Source: a virus
IMG/VR virus record: IMGVR_UViG_3300020171_000018
Span: 21,803 to 85,802 of that record
Reading direction: 5' to 3' (one strand)
Length of the DNA: 64,000 bases
Positions 23,424 through 31,963 of this stretch are shown piece after piece. Each line of letters opens with the position of its first letter. Position 1 is the stretch's first letter. The notes under the pieces were generated by a model that made no database searches, was not told where the DNA came from, and was given only the letters and a program-made list of their open reading frames with translations. The position numbers were made by a program, and so were the translations under genes.

Positions 23424-23654
23424 TTACCTCCCTTGACCCGGTTGACCGCGCCTTGGTTGACCGCGCCCCCGGGTGTCATATGGGGCGTTTATGTATCGCT
23501 CGACCTCCACGGCGTCAACATACAGGATTCCCCGTACCTTGACCCCGTGGAGGTCGTTGGCCTTTATCATGCGATAGATGGTGATGAGGGGCTTTCCAAG
23601 CTCCTGAGATACCCTTTTGACCGTCAAGAGAACTAGGGAGCCGTCATCCGCCAC
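23424..23654 (-). CDS. MerR/excisionase-type helix-turn-helix protein
   Basis: The 76-residue product reads LTVKRVSQELGKPLITIYRM then GVKVRGILYVDAVEVERYI, the winged helix-turn-helix of excisionase/DNA-binding domain (helix_turn_helix, MerR-like) proteins, followed by a basic tail. GTG start with a weak site. It is the first gene after the promoter at 23702-23731, so it may regulate the whole virion transcript. Confidence 0.7.
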   Translation of the reverse strand: MADDGSLVLLTVKRVSQELGKPLITIYRMIKANDLHGVKVRGILYVDAVEVERYINAPYDTRGRGQPRRGQPGQGR

Positions 23655-23701
23655 GTCAACACCACCAATTTCTACAAGTTTTTCAGCTTTTGATACCTAG
23701 A

Positions 23702-23731
23702 ATACTACCCCCTTTATCACGTTGTTGTCAA
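23702..23731 (-). promoter_or_regulatory. sigma-70-type promoter at the head of the virion block
   Basis: Minus strand TTGACA (23731-23726), an 18 bp spacer, TAGTAT (23707-23702). It overlaps the 3' end of the preceding gene and is the only clear promoter for the 17 kb leftward block. The -35 box is preceded by CCAC, as at three other promoters or promoter-like sites here. Confidence 0.65.
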
Positions 23732-24030
23732 GTGGCCCTCTTAGATGAAGCCAACAGCTCCTTGTTGGTCGGCCCCATACCATCCCCGGTTCGCCGAAGT
23801 GCGTCAAACAACGTTTCAAGCTCGTCCCTGCATCTGGTACACAAGTTGAAGCCTGTACGTGGAGGCTCCGTGCCGGGAGGGTTTGCGCAATGATGCTGGA
23901 ACCTCGTATCTACCCAGGCGCGGTGCCTATCGCAGGTATCCTTCTTGCACATCGCACAGGCGGTACTGGCCTCGTCTGGGAGAGTTGGTTCACACAGGTC
24001 ACAGATATAGATTACCTTGGTTGTCTTCAT
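23728..24030 (-). CDS. zinc-finger protein, 100 aa
   Basis: The ATG at 24030 follows GAAGGAGGTTTCTCC. Cysteine and histidine pairs (CDLCE, CAMCKKDTCDRH, HHC, CTRC) form at least two zinc sites in a compact layout like B-box or FYVE-type fingers. The gene at 37753-38046 has a similar CIICGADLCDTH motif, so they may be paralogues. Function unknown; possibly interaction with host factors. Confidence 0.55.
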   Translation of the reverse strand: MKTTKVIYICDLCEPTLPDEASTACAMCKKDTCDRHRAWVDTRFQHHCANPPGTEPPRTGFNLCTRCRDELETLFDALRRTGDGMGPTNKELLASSKRAT

Positions 24031-24127
24031 CAGGAGAAACCTCCTTCGTTGCTCAATGATTCGCATACAGCAACCCCTCCTTACCACACTGCGCCATAAA
24101 GCCCCCGGATTTACCCGTGGGGAGTAG

Positions 24128-24694
24128 TCACCAAGCCCCAGGCAGCTTCCTAAAGGCATTCAACGCCCTGATTCGCATGTTGGGGCCATTGGTCACTGCT
24201 ACTACAGCCACCCTCTCCATTTCTGGGGGCGTGATAAGCACCAACCAGTGGAGCACTATCAGCAACCCCTCAGGCCGAGTGACTCTAGCGGCCTCTCTTG
24301 CCATGATATTGGGTCTGGGGTACGGATACCCCCAGTAGGCGGCCCGACTCTCGTCATATGGCGGGTCGCATATCACTATTCCAAAGAGGCTGTCAGCAAA
24401 GGGCAGGTGGCAGGCATCCGCTAGAACAGTAGGTCTAACAGCCGGGTTCATGTCCACTGACATCCCCTCTTTGACTAGCCCAGAGCAGACGAACAGGACA
24501 GGCTCCTCCCAGCCTATGCGCTCTTTGATGCGCTCAAGAAGCAGGCCAGGAAAGCGTTGGGCATACTTGCCCGTGGCCCTGGGGAGCGCCCACACCTCAG
24601 TCTTACCTATCTGGTGGTACTGTCCAGAGCCCCCAGCCCAGCGATTAGGAGTAGGAGTGGGTTGAGTCACAGCGACGGAAGGCCGCTCACTCAC
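24128..24694 (-). CDS. DNA adenine/cytosine methyltransferase-like protein
   Basis: GTG at 24694 overlaps the upstream stop and gives 188 residues. LADACHLPFADSLFGIVICDPPYDE contains the DPPY active-site motif of N6-adenine/N4-cytosine methyltransferases, followed by EAARVTRPEGLLIVLHW, the usual strand after the catalytic site. The N-terminal AdoMet loop is only partly recognisable. It probably protects or marks viral DNA. It forms a coupled pair with the gene at 24687. Confidence 0.6.
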   Translation of the reverse strand: MSERPSVAVTQPTPTPNRWAGGSGQYHQIGKTEVWALPRATGKYAQRFPGLLLERIKERIGWEEPVLFVCSGLVKEGMSVDMNPAVRPTVLADACHLPFADSLFGIVICDPPYDESRAAYWGYPYPRPNIMAREAARVTRPEGLLIVLHWLVLITPPEMERVAVVAVTNGPNMRIRALNAFRKLPGAW

Positions 24695-24980
24695 GTCGTA
24701 CCAACTTCCATCTTGGGAACCACCCCTGACTTCGCATCTTGGCCAGGGCAAACACCAGCATGTTTATGGCATCCAAGGCATCATCCTTTGCCTTGTAGGG
24801 GGGAGTCTCTACCAGTAGATGGGACTTTGGCACCTCTACCAAGCTCCCCCTCTTGGCCTTGTACGCAGCCTGCCCCATTAGCTCCTCCACCGAAAAGTGT
24901 TTCCACAGGTCTGCATAGGGGGAGTCCTTGTGGATCTGGAAGGCCACAGAGATTATGGAGTCGTACTCGTCTCTGGTCAT
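24687..24980 (-). CDS. hypothetical protein, 97 aa
   Basis: ATG at 24980 after GAGAGGGCAGGCC. A helical protein starting TRDEYDSIISVAFQIHKDS and ending with KDDALDAINMLVFALAKMR, a pattern weakly like small nucleotide-modification-associated helical domains. I cannot assign it. It overlaps its neighbours on both sides by 4-8 bases. Confidence 0.5.
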   Translation of the reverse strand: MTRDEYDSIISVAFQIHKDSPYADLWKHFSVEELMGQAAYKAKRGSLVEVPKSHLLVETPPYKAKDDALDAINMLVFALAKMRSQGWFPRWKLVRRE

Positions 24981-25450
24981 GGCCTGCCCTCTCGCGGAGA
25001 CACAAGGGCCTTGGGGAGCTGCAACCCAACCTGCCCCTGATACCGTCCCCGGTACAGCGGCTCGTCCACTGCCAGCTTCAGGTAGGAGATGGACCACACC
25101 TTCATGCACGGCTCTATCCTGATGCCGTAGCAGGAGCCGTTGAATACCTCCATCGTGAGGGTGCCCTTGAACCCAGGGTCCGCCACTGTTGGAGGGGCCA
25201 TCAACCCCAGCCTTGCCCAGGTGGAGCGGAGGCAGATAAGGCCAATGACTCCCGCAGGCACCTCAACAGTCTCTATAGTGGAGGCAAGAATCCGTCTCAT
25301 GGGTGGGATGACCATAGGCAGGGCGATGGGCTCCCAGAACATCCTATCTATGGACTCTTGATTGGTAGCATCTATGAACAGGGCTGGCAAGATTCGATTA
25401 TCCTGGGGGTGCCTCTCGAACACTACCCTGTCAGCAATTGTCAGATCCAT
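24977..25450 (-). CDS. dCTP deaminase / dUTPase-like protein
   Basis: RSTWARLGLM (residues 75-84), VADPGFKGTLTMEVFN (89-104, with Glu101 at the position of the catalytic glutamate of dCTP deaminases) and a C-terminal YRGRYQGQVG tail identify the dCTP deaminase/dUTPase trimer family. Such enzymes supply dUMP for dTTP and remove dUTP, which fits the UDG domain on the viral polymerase. Length (157 aa) is somewhat short for Dcd. ATG start; it overlaps the next gene by 4 bases. Confidence 0.8.
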   Translation of the reverse strand: MDLTIADRVVFERHPQDNRILPALFIDATNQESIDRMFWEPIALPMVIPPMRRILASTIETVEVPAGVIGLICLRSTWARLGLMAPPTVADPGFKGTLTMEVFNGSCYGIRIEPCMKVWSISYLKLAVDEPLYRGRYQGQVGLQLPKALVSPREGRP

Positions 25451-25454
25451 GTTT

Positions 25455-25802
25455 CTACCCCCCTTTCCGTTCGACTATCAACCGAGTCCCAGGCACTCCA
25501 ACCTTTGTGGCCTGCTCGATGATCCTCGGACTCACCCCGAGGGTCAGGAGTGCCTGCTTATCCAAGGTTGCCCGGCCCTGAGTCGGTGCCAGAGATACCT
25601 CGTATCCACCGGCGTACCAGGCCCTGGGCAGCTCCAACTCAACTGCGGCATCCAGTAGGGCCTGCTTGAGCCTGTCCTCCTCTTCTTTCAGGGCCGCAAG
25701 AGCCTCATGGGTGTTGAAGTAGTCTTGGGCCAGAACGGACATTCTCTGGGCGTCTGAACCAGCGAGAACTAGTGGCTCTACCTTAGTCTCCGCCACTGAC
25801 AC
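25455..25802 (-). CDS. hypothetical helical/beta protein, 115 aa
   Basis: A coiled-coil-like N-terminal part (FNTHEALAALKEEEDRLK) is followed by a beta hairpin (GGYEVSLAPTQGRATLDKQ) and a short C-terminal domain. The plan resembles small phage recombination-region proteins of the Gp157 sort, but I cannot confirm it. ATG after AGGAGGTGTGTC. Confidence 0.5.
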   Translation of the reverse strand: MSVAETKVEPLVLAGSDAQRMSVLAQDYFNTHEALAALKEEEDRLKQALLDAAVELELPRAWYAGGYEVSLAPTQGRATLDKQALLTLGVSPRIIEQATKVGVPGTRLIVERKGG

Positions 25803-25811
25803 ACCTCCTAC

Positions 25812-25952
25812 TCACTTGCCAAGAATCCGGGCCCGGGCATCCCTGAACTGCTTCCATATCCCCTCTCTGGCCTCCTTCCATGTCTTCTCTATCGCCCTCA
25901 GCGCCTCATCCCGCTCCCGCCGCGCTCTCTGTAGCTCACTCTTGATGCTCAT
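25812..25952 (-). CDS. short charged helical protein, 46 aa
   Basis: ATG at 25952 follows AAAGGAGGGTAGCC, a very good site. The 46 residues are a single charged amphipathic helix (ELQRARRERDEALRAIEK...). It fills the gap between two genes exactly. Possibly a coiled-coil adaptor. Confidence 0.6.
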   Translation of the reverse strand: MSIKSELQRARRERDEALRAIEKTWKEAREGIWKQFRDARARILGK

Positions 25953-25954
25953 GG

Positions 25955-26386
25955 CTACCCTCCTTTCGTTTCCTGCTTTGATCTGGTTCTACGGGGCCTT
26001 CTTGTCACCGTGGTCCTCTCCGTGACGTTCTCAGCCATGTAGTGTGCGGGGCAATCGTGCCCAAACAGCCCACACGACCTGTTCGTTTGCTGATGTACTG
26101 ACCCACCAGGCATCTTCATGCCAGGCAGGGGATAGACTTCCACAAGCCCCCCGTATGGGCAGAATCCCGCCTTGAGGCAGGGGTGCTCAACGTCCTGGGA
26201 GACTACCCTCTCACAGTTGACCCAGAGACCCTTGTGGAAGTCCCAGAGGGCACGCTTCTGTGTTTCGGGGTCTGGAATACCCACCCTGAGTGCGTTAGAC
26301 ACGGCCTCATCGTAGGCTGCGTAGGCTCTGTAAACATCGTCGCTTTCGCCCTCGGGGTTCTTGGAACCTTTGCTGTTGCTACTCAT
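25955..26386 (-). CDS. hypothetical protein with N-terminal NP motif and Cys/His clusters, 143 aa
   Basis: ATG at 26386 after GAGGAGTAGAGGC. N terminus MSSNSKGSKNPEGES carries an NP motif. A helical stretch is followed by CERVVSQDVEHPCLKAGFCP and CGLFGHDCPAHY, likely metal-binding, and a very basic C terminus (RRPRRTRSKQETKGG). By its NP motif it may belong to the same packaged class as the virion-block proteins, though it sits next to the polymerase. Confidence 0.5.
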   Translation of the reverse strand: MSSNSKGSKNPEGESDDVYRAYAAYDEAVSNALRVGIPDPETQKRALWDFHKGLWVNCERVVSQDVEHPCLKAGFCPYGGLVEVYPLPGMKMPGGSVHQQTNRSCGLFGHDCPAHYMAENVTERTTVTRRPRRTRSKQETKGG

Positions 26387-26400
26387 GCCTCTACTCCTCT

Positions 26401-29037
26401 TTATCTCCAATCTAGCTTCTCCATTTCGCCCCACCTGTACCCCACCTTGGCATCGCACGGCGTCGGCACGTCCAACTTCACCGCCGACTCCATGATTGGC
26501 ACAACCAGTCCCGCCAGCTCCTCCACCTCCCAGGCCGGGCACTCAAACACCAACTCGTCATGCACCTGTAGAATCATCCTGCCCTGCAACCTAGCCTTTT
26601 GGAGTGCCCAGTCAATCCGTATCATGGCTATCTTGAGGATGTCTGCGGCTGTCCCTTGGACCGGCATGTTGACGGCCATCCTGATGCCCTCAGCCCGCTC
26701 CTTCCTGATTGGCGAGTAGGCCTCAGGCACCCACCTCACCCGATTGAACATATCTTTGACCCACCCCCTCTCTAGTATCTCAGCCTCTTTGGTCTTCATG
26801 TAGGCCCTGACACCTTGATACGTCTCAAACCAGGTGTTCAGGTGCCCCTGCCAGTCCTCCACGCCGATGTTCCTGTCCTGCTTGTAAAGGCCCATCGCCG
26901 AGATGCCATAAATGACGCCGAAGTTGACCCTCTTGGCGGCCTTCCTCTCATCGGGGGTTATCTGCTGGGCCAACTTCTCGTACATATAGGTTGCGGTCTC
27001 GGCGTGAAGGTCCCGCCCCTCCCTGAACGCACGCAGCATTACAGGGTCTTGGCTGAGATGGGCCATGCAGCGCATCTCTATCTGTGAGGCGTCCACCGAT
27101 AGCAGCACCCAGTCCCAGGATGGGGCCGTAAACACCCTACGCACCACCAACCCGTACCCCTCTACAGGTACATTCTGTACATTTGGAGCCTCGGATGAGA
27201 GGCGCCCAGTCGCCGTCCGGGTCTGCTTGTAGGTGGTTCGTATTCTGCCATCTGGATGCACAATCCTGGGGTACACGTCTATGTACGTCCCCTTGAGCTT
27301 CTCTATCTCCCTGTGCTCCATGATGGCATCCACAACCGGGTGCCGGCCCTTCAGCTCCTCCAGCACATCATCGTCCGTGGAGATGCCACCAGTCGGGGTT
27401 CGCTTGGTGGGCTTCAACCCTAATCTGTCGAACAGGAGCCACGCCACCTGCTGGGGAGAAGATACGTTGAAGGGTGTCCCTGCCTCCCACCACACCTGGC
27501 CCAGGGCGTCCTCCAACTTCTCAGCCATCTCCTTGGCTATCCGCTCGTTCTCAACCCTGTCCCAATACAACCCCTGAGCTGTCATGCGGTTCAGTATGGG
27601 CACTAGGGGCAACTCTATATCCCACAGCAGTGACCCCATATCCCAATGCTTGATTTGGCGTTCGAGCACCGGCCTGAGCTGGTGAGTTGCGATTGCGTCC
27701 ATCGCTGAGTAGCGAACCCACTTGGCCTCAGTGGGCACATCAGCGATGGTCGGGTGAGGCACCGTTAGCCCCGTGGCCCGCTCTATGGCCTCCCTCTCCA
27801 CCGCCTCAAGGTTCCCTACCAGTTTGAATCCGTCCGCCCCCTGCCCCACCTTCTTGGCCATAGATCCCAGCTTCCTCTCTAGGGGCTGGTGCTTGTGCGT
27901 CTTTAGCAGGATGTCGGTCTTGCCTTTGTTCCACTCCCACCTGTCCTCTGGGGGCATGGGGCCGTACTTGTGCTTGGCGGCCTCCAAGAGGTAGCGTTTG
28001 ACCTTCTCGGCCCCATACTGGCCCACTAGGTCATCGTAGCGGGCCATCTTCAAGCCAAGGTCACGGTAGGCCAACTCTTTCAGGGCCTGACTCTCCTTCC
28101 CCAAAAGGTAGGCCGCAATCATGGAGTCAAACACGGTCTTGTCAACCTTGATACTGACCGACTCAAGGACTCTTACATCGTAAAGTGCGTTGTGCATCAC
28201 CACCACCAGCCCGGGCCTGTTCAGGGCCTCAGTTAGCCTCTTGGCCCCGTCTGCCCCCAGGTCATCCCGATGCACCACGTACCCAGTCCGACCATCCGTG
28301 CTAAATGACATGCAGAACAGGCCCCGCTCGTCTGATTCTGTGTCCACCGCCACACTAGGGGACTGGCTGATGGCCTCCACCACTGTGTCCACACTTACTC
28401 TGATGGTCACGAGGTCTGGTCTGGAGTTGTCCCTGCTGAACCTCAGGCCATCCGCCAGAAACGCCCCTAGTGCCTTGAAGTCATCCATCACCAGCTTCCT
28501 GAACCGGGCCTGCCTGAGTCCCGCCGCCGGGTGATAGCATGGGAACACGACCGTCCTATGCCCCGCCACCATGACCTCCTTGGGCAGTCCATGAGTCTGG
28601 CTGACTGTGAGAGTGGGATCATTTAGCACCCAGCGAATCGCAGCGGCACCTACGGGGATGATGAGCTTGGGGCGCATGGCGCGAATCTCATCAACTAGCC
28701 AAAGAGTGGTGCAGATGGAGACCGCTTCTTCTGGGGGGGTGCCACTCCCCGTGGCGCTTGACAGGCAATTTATAGTATTAGTGAGCAGCACCCCTGTTCT
28801 GCCCAGCCCCGCTATCTCCAACAACTCATTCAGGTATCTCCCGGCGTTTCCAATGAATGGTATGCCCCCCGATTCAGGGTCCGCCTCTTCCTTGCCGGGC
28901 TGCTCCCCAATCAGCATGACCTCTAGCTCATCGTCGGCCCACCAAGGGGGAACAGGGATACCGTGCTTGCCAGCCAGGGAGCAGGAGGCGCAGGAGCGCA
29001 CGCCGTCAGCTATCTGGGAGAGTTGGGTGGAGTTCAC
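26401..29037 (-). CDS. polA: uracil-DNA glycosylase / family A DNA polymerase fusion, 878 aa
   Basis: Residues 1-200 are a family-4-type uracil-DNA glycosylase: cysteines 16, 19, 91 and 109 in the spacing of its 4Fe-4S cluster, GEQPGKEEA (44-52) and YHPAAGLR. Next comes a DEDD proofreading exonuclease (VAVDTESDE, NALYDVRVL, YSAMDAIATH). The C-terminal half is a family A polymerase: motif A DASQIEMR, motif B KRVNFGVIYG, motif C QVHDELVFE. It is the viral replicative polymerase. A UDG-like N-terminal domain is also known on the phage SPO1 polymerase. It overlaps the next gene by ATGA. The glycosylase domain may check template uracil or only hold DNA. Confidence 0.92.
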   Translation of the reverse strand: MNSTQLSQIADGVRSCASCSLAGKHGIPVPPWWADDELEVMLIGEQPGKEEADPESGGIPFIGNAGRYLNELLEIAGLGRTGVLLTNTINCLSSATGSGTPPEEAVSICTTLWLVDEIRAMRPKLIIPVGAAAIRWVLNDPTLTVSQTHGLPKEVMVAGHRTVVFPCYHPAAGLRQARFRKLVMDDFKALGAFLADGLRFSRDNSRPDLVTIRVSVDTVVEAISQSPSVAVDTESDERGLFCMSFSTDGRTGYVVHRDDLGADGAKRLTEALNRPGLVVVMHNALYDVRVLESVSIKVDKTVFDSMIAAYLLGKESQALKELAYRDLGLKMARYDDLVGQYGAEKVKRYLLEAAKHKYGPMPPEDRWEWNKGKTDILLKTHKHQPLERKLGSMAKKVGQGADGFKLVGNLEAVEREAIERATGLTVPHPTIADVPTEAKWVRYSAMDAIATHQLRPVLERQIKHWDMGSLLWDIELPLVPILNRMTAQGLYWDRVENERIAKEMAEKLEDALGQVWWEAGTPFNVSSPQQVAWLLFDRLGLKPTKRTPTGGISTDDDVLEELKGRHPVVDAIMEHREIEKLKGTYIDVYPRIVHPDGRIRTTYKQTRTATGRLSSEAPNVQNVPVEGYGLVVRRVFTAPSWDWVLLSVDASQIEMRCMAHLSQDPVMLRAFREGRDLHAETATYMYEKLAQQITPDERKAAKRVNFGVIYGISAMGLYKQDRNIGVEDWQGHLNTWFETYQGVRAYMKTKEAEILERGWVKDMFNRVRWVPEAYSPIRKERAEGIRMAVNMPVQGTAADILKIAMIRIDWALQKARLQGRMILQVHDELVFECPAWEVEELAGLVVPIMESAVKLDVPTPCDAKVGYRWGEMEKLDWR

Positions 29038-30767
29038 TGGGCGTTCTTCTGGGCGTCCCTTGGGTCAACCATTCTGTTCGCCGCAATGTCCAGATAGTGC
29101 TGGTCTTGGTCTATCCCGATGCACTCGAACCCCTCCAAGATACAGGCGAGGCGAGTCGTACCTGAGCCTATGAAGGGGTCAAGGACTACGCCATTGGGGG
29201 GAGTGATAAGCCTGCACAGCCACCGCATCAAGTCAAGGGGTTTACAGGTGGGGTGATCCGCCTTGATGCCTGTCCCCCCTAGCCCGTATTCCCGTTCAGA
29301 GCGCGAAGCCTTAGAGGTATAGAAGAACCTGCTAACAGGCCCGCTATCCCCGTAGTTGCGAATCAGCTCGCGCCTACTGCCATCTGGATGATCTGTGCGC
29401 CCCTCCATACGCCGCCAAGCATTTAGAGTACCTGAACCGTCTGTGATGCGGAATGAGCCGCCTTTGCGCTCCCCTGCTTGCTCGTCCAGTAATTGGGCAG
29501 CCCCTTCATCTAGCAGCAGGTTGGCGGGCCAGCGGCCCTCTGTACTCAACTCACCACTGCTAGTGCGGGACTTGGTGTGCAGAATCGGGTTCGCCCGCCT
29601 ATCCGACTCTATCGGATGGAGAAGAGGTTTTGACCCAGGGATGCGACATGCCCCAATGTTCAACCCGCCCACACTCCATCGAAGGACGTTCTGGGCCACT
29701 GTTGGCTCCGACAGGGGCTTGCGAACTAGGATAATTGGCTCATAGCTGGGTTTAAGAGCGACGTTCCATCCACGCCAGACGGACAATGTTCCCAATCCCG
29801 GCCCGGAAGCAAGCACGGGAACAAAAGCACCTGGGATGGTGCTCAAACTCAAGCTTCCTACGCTCAAACCGTTTACCGCAAGACAAGCAGAATACCATGA
29901 CCCATTTACTTGGATGCCTGATTGGGGGGTGAAAGTCTCTTGTGTGAGCAGCCCAATCAAGCAGGATAAGGTTTTCAGGTCGGTTGTCATCTCGTTGGTG
30001 ATTCCCATGATGGACGTGCTCGTTCGGCTGCAATCGCCGTTGGATGATGCCTTCCATGATGACATCGTGTTCAAGGCGATAGTCACCATTGGGGCATCTG
30101 ACCGCGATATAGCCATCACTACGCTTGAACCGTCCGCCCTTCCAATTTCCATTAGCAACGCCTCGGCGTCCCCTGGCCGGATTAGAGCAAGGGCGGCTGC
30201 AATAGGTTCCTTCACCTCTTCGGATTTGAGACAAAAAAACTCGGAACGTTGTACCACATGCGGGACATTGGCGCTCAACAGACATTTTTCTACCTCCTCT
30301 CGGAGATAGTTTACCACATTCAGACCTTTCGGGAACCCAGTTCCGAAAAGATACATAAGACAGTCCCTCACCTCAAACCCAGCGTCCTCAAGAGCGCACA
30401 TGAGCCTGTGATGGGTTCGAGTCCCTCCGAACACCAAGGCATGACCCCCGGGCTTGAGGACTCGCAGGGCTTCAACGGCCCAGGTCTTGTGCCACTCTTG
30501 GGCAGACAAGCCAGCATGATAGCGCGGCTTTGCACCACCAGCACCGAACCAGGTCTTCCCACTAATCCCTGGTATGCCCTCCTTACCATCTTTAGGCAAA
30601 CGCCAATCGCCCGCTAGTTTGTCCCACTCTTTGCCCATGAACTCCAATCCATACGGGGGATCAGTCACGATTGCATCCACCGAGCTCTCTGCCATCTCAG
30701 CCATGACAACCCTACAGTCCCCCAGATACAGGGTGGTTGTCAAGTCCTCGTAGTACGGTGCTCTCAT
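29034..30767 (-). CDS. DNA methyltransferase interrupted by a nested HNH gene
   Basis: The N terminus has VDAIVTDPPYGLEF (DPPY at 36-39) and the C terminus VLDPFIGSGTTRLA, so this is a beta-class N6-adenine or N4-cytosine methyltransferase. Normal family sequence runs to FGTGFPKGLNV and resumes at GWNVALKPSYEPIIL. About 500 bases between them encode an HNH endonuclease in another frame, while the methyltransferase frame stays open through the insert. As written the protein would carry about 170 extra residues. Activity is uncertain unless the insert is removed or tolerated. Confidence 0.75.
   Translation of the reverse strand: MRAPYYEDLTTTLYLGDCRVVMAEMAESSVDAIVTDPPYGLEFMGKEWDKLAGDWRLPKDGKEGIPGISGKTWFGAGGAKPRYHAGLSAQEWHKTWAVEALRVLKPGGHALVFGGTRTHHRLMCALEDAGFEVRDCLMYLFGTGFPKGLNVVNYLREEVEKCLLSANVPHVVQRSEFFCLKSEEVKEPIAAALALIRPGDAEALLMEIGRADGSSVVMAISRSDAPMVTIALNTMSSWKASSNGDCSRTSTSIMGITNEMTTDLKTLSCLIGLLTQETFTPQSGIQVNGSWYSACLAVNGLSVGSLSLSTIPGAFVPVLASGPGLGTLSVWRGWNVALKPSYEPIILVRKPLSEPTVAQNVLRWSVGGLNIGACRIPGSKPLLHPIESDRRANPILHTKSRTSSGELSTEGRWPANLLLDEGAAQLLDEQAGERKGGSFRITDGSGTLNAWRRMEGRTDHPDGSRRELIRNYGDSGPVSRFFYTSKASRSEREYGLGGTGIKADHPTCKPLDLMRWLCRLITPPNGVVLDPFIGSGTTRLACILEGFECIGIDQDQHYLDIAANRMVDPRDAQKNAQ
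29752..30285 (-). CDS. HNH homing endonuclease nested in the methyltransferase gene
   Basis: Its own strong site GAGGAGGTAGAAAA precedes the ATG. The 177-residue protein has an N-terminal zinc knuckle (CPACGTTF...YCSRPC), then NGNWKGGR, EHDVIMEG and VHHGNHQRDDNRPENLILL, the HNH nuclease core, and a second zinc knuckle (CLSCGKRF...CFCSRACF). It is a mobile endonuclease of the type that invades phage genes. Its stop lies 30 bases inside the resumed methyltransferase sequence. Confidence 0.85.
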   Translation of the reverse strand: MSVERQCPACGTTFRVFLSQIRRGEGTYCSRPCSNPARGRRGVANGNWKGGRFKRSDGYIAVRCPNGDYRLEHDVIMEGIIQRRLQPNEHVHHGNHQRDDNRPENLILLDWAAHTRDFHPPIRHPSKWVMVFCLSCGKRFERRKLEFEHHPRCFCSRACFRAGIGNIVRLAWMERRS

Positions 30768-31025
30768 TTAGTAGCCGCTGCCCGTTGTGAGCACATAGGT
30801 AAAGAAAGCGCTGCCCATTCCCCGACGCAACCTTGCCCGGATTCTGTTGTAGCCCGCCCCCATGTCCACCTGCAACTGCGGAACAGTGGTCGCCCCGCAC
30901 TTATCACAGGTCAGGGTCTTGGGGAACCCCCTTACCCTTTGACTCAGCGCATCGGTGCCGCAGTACCAGCACATTGGACTGACTCTATGGGTAGTCGGTG
31001 TCCATCGGACGTTTATCATACCCAT
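30768..31025 (-). CDS. zinc-ribbon protein, 85 aa
   Basis: ATG after AGGAGGAGGGTTCA. CWYCGTDALS and CDKCGATT form a zinc ribbon; a basic C-terminal half (YNRIRARLRRGMG) may contact nucleic acid. Its TAA abuts the methyltransferase ATG, so the two are coupled. Confidence 0.55.
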   Translation of the reverse strand: MGMINVRWTPTTHRVSPMCWYCGTDALSQRVRGFPKTLTCDKCGATTVPQLQVDMGAGYNRIRARLRRGMGSAFFTYVLTTGSGY

Positions 31026-31073
31026 TGAACCCTCCTCCTACGATGCTCTATAGCGCTTTCTTGTCCGTAATCT

Positions 31074-31709
31074 CTACTGTCCTATCACCAAGAGAGCAGG
31101 ATCAAGCACGGCCCCCTGCTCCTTATTGGCCTTTTCGCCCTCATTGCCAATCTGCGTCTTCAGGTTGTGCCAAATACGGAGTTCCTCGCCATGTACCCAG
31201 CACGTAGCCAACATGCTGACAGCAGCGCCGTACATGAATCCAGTAATGCCCTCAAGGTCGGCTTCGTGAGACACCTCTTTAGCAATATCCACCAACTTGG
31301 TGCCTGTGGCCATGCGGGCTTCCATAAGGTTGGCCCAGCGTGCTGCATACCTCACACAAGCAGCACCATATGGATCCTTGTTGAACTTAACCCAGGTATT
31401 CCACTTGGTAACGTTGGTGACAGTGAACGGCTTGATGCCCTCAGCGGCGGCAGCTTCGGCACGGCGTTGCGCTTCTGCGCGCTCGGCAAGCACTCGCTGG
31501 CCCTCAGGTGAGGCTTCCCACCTCTGATGGCGGCGGTTCACCTCCGCGAAGTATTCGTTGACCATGAGCAGGGGGTCACTATCGGGGTTGGCTGTAATCG
31601 ACACGTCGTTGAATGTGGTCGTTACTACCCTGCGGCTCTCAGATGCCCGCTTTGCCATGCGCCGTGTGACCTGTTCTATGGTTTCACCAACCATCGGCTC
31701 GTCCTTCAT
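31074..31709 (-). CDS. hypothetical protein, 211 aa
   Basis: A strand-rich N terminus (VVTTTFNDVSITANPDSDPL) is followed by long helices. Phages of actinobacteria carry similar 'FNDV-like' proteins of unknown function, a resemblance I note from memory only. One NP pair is present but without flanking basic residues. ATG after GAAGGAGAAGTAA. Confidence 0.5.
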   Translation of the reverse strand: MKDEPMVGETIEQVTRRMAKRASESRRVVTTTFNDVSITANPDSDPLLMVNEYFAEVNRRHQRWEASPEGQRVLAERAEAQRRAEAAAAEGIKPFTVTNVTKWNTWVKFNKDPYGAACVRYAARWANLMEARMATGTKLVDIAKEVSHEADLEGITGFMYGAAVSMLATCWVHGEELRIWHNLKTQIGNEGEKANKEQGAVLDPALLVIGQ

Positions 31710-31770
31710 TTACTTCTCCTTCCTTAGTCATTGTCGCTCTCCTACCTGTGATTCCCTTTTAGCTGACTCT

Positions 31771-31953
31771 CTAGAAGAACAGCCACAAACCGCTAACGTC
31801 CTTGAAGCCGAGAGCGGGAAGGTATCCAGCCAATGGGGTATGAGGTAGGATAGCTCCCCAACTTATCATCACTATCCACATACAAAACATGTAGGCAGGT
31901 ACGAAAAGCACCGCAAGCCCTATGTAGTAGAAGGGATCCGAGTTGTCTTCCAT
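31771..31953 (-). CDS. small membrane protein, 60 aa
   Basis: ATG at 31953 follows TATAGGAGGAATAGT. The residues YYIGLAVLFVPAYMFCMWIV form one long or two short membrane helices, and the C terminus is also hydrophobic. Possible roles include lysis or membrane remodelling, but no family is recognised. Confidence 0.55.
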   Translation of the reverse strand: MEDNSDPFYYIGLAVLFVPAYMFCMWIVMISWGAILPHTPLAGYLPALGFKDVSGLWLFF

Positions 31954-31963
31954 ACTATTCCTC

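Noticed and set aside
24557-25522. Long plus-strand open frame opposite methyltransferase and deaminase genes
   Set aside because: Proline/serine-rich antisense reading typical of GC-rich coding DNA; the minus strand is the real coding strand.
30410-30432. GGTTCGAGTCCC, like a tRNA T-loop
   Set aside because: It is within the methyltransferase gene and the cloverleaf does not form.
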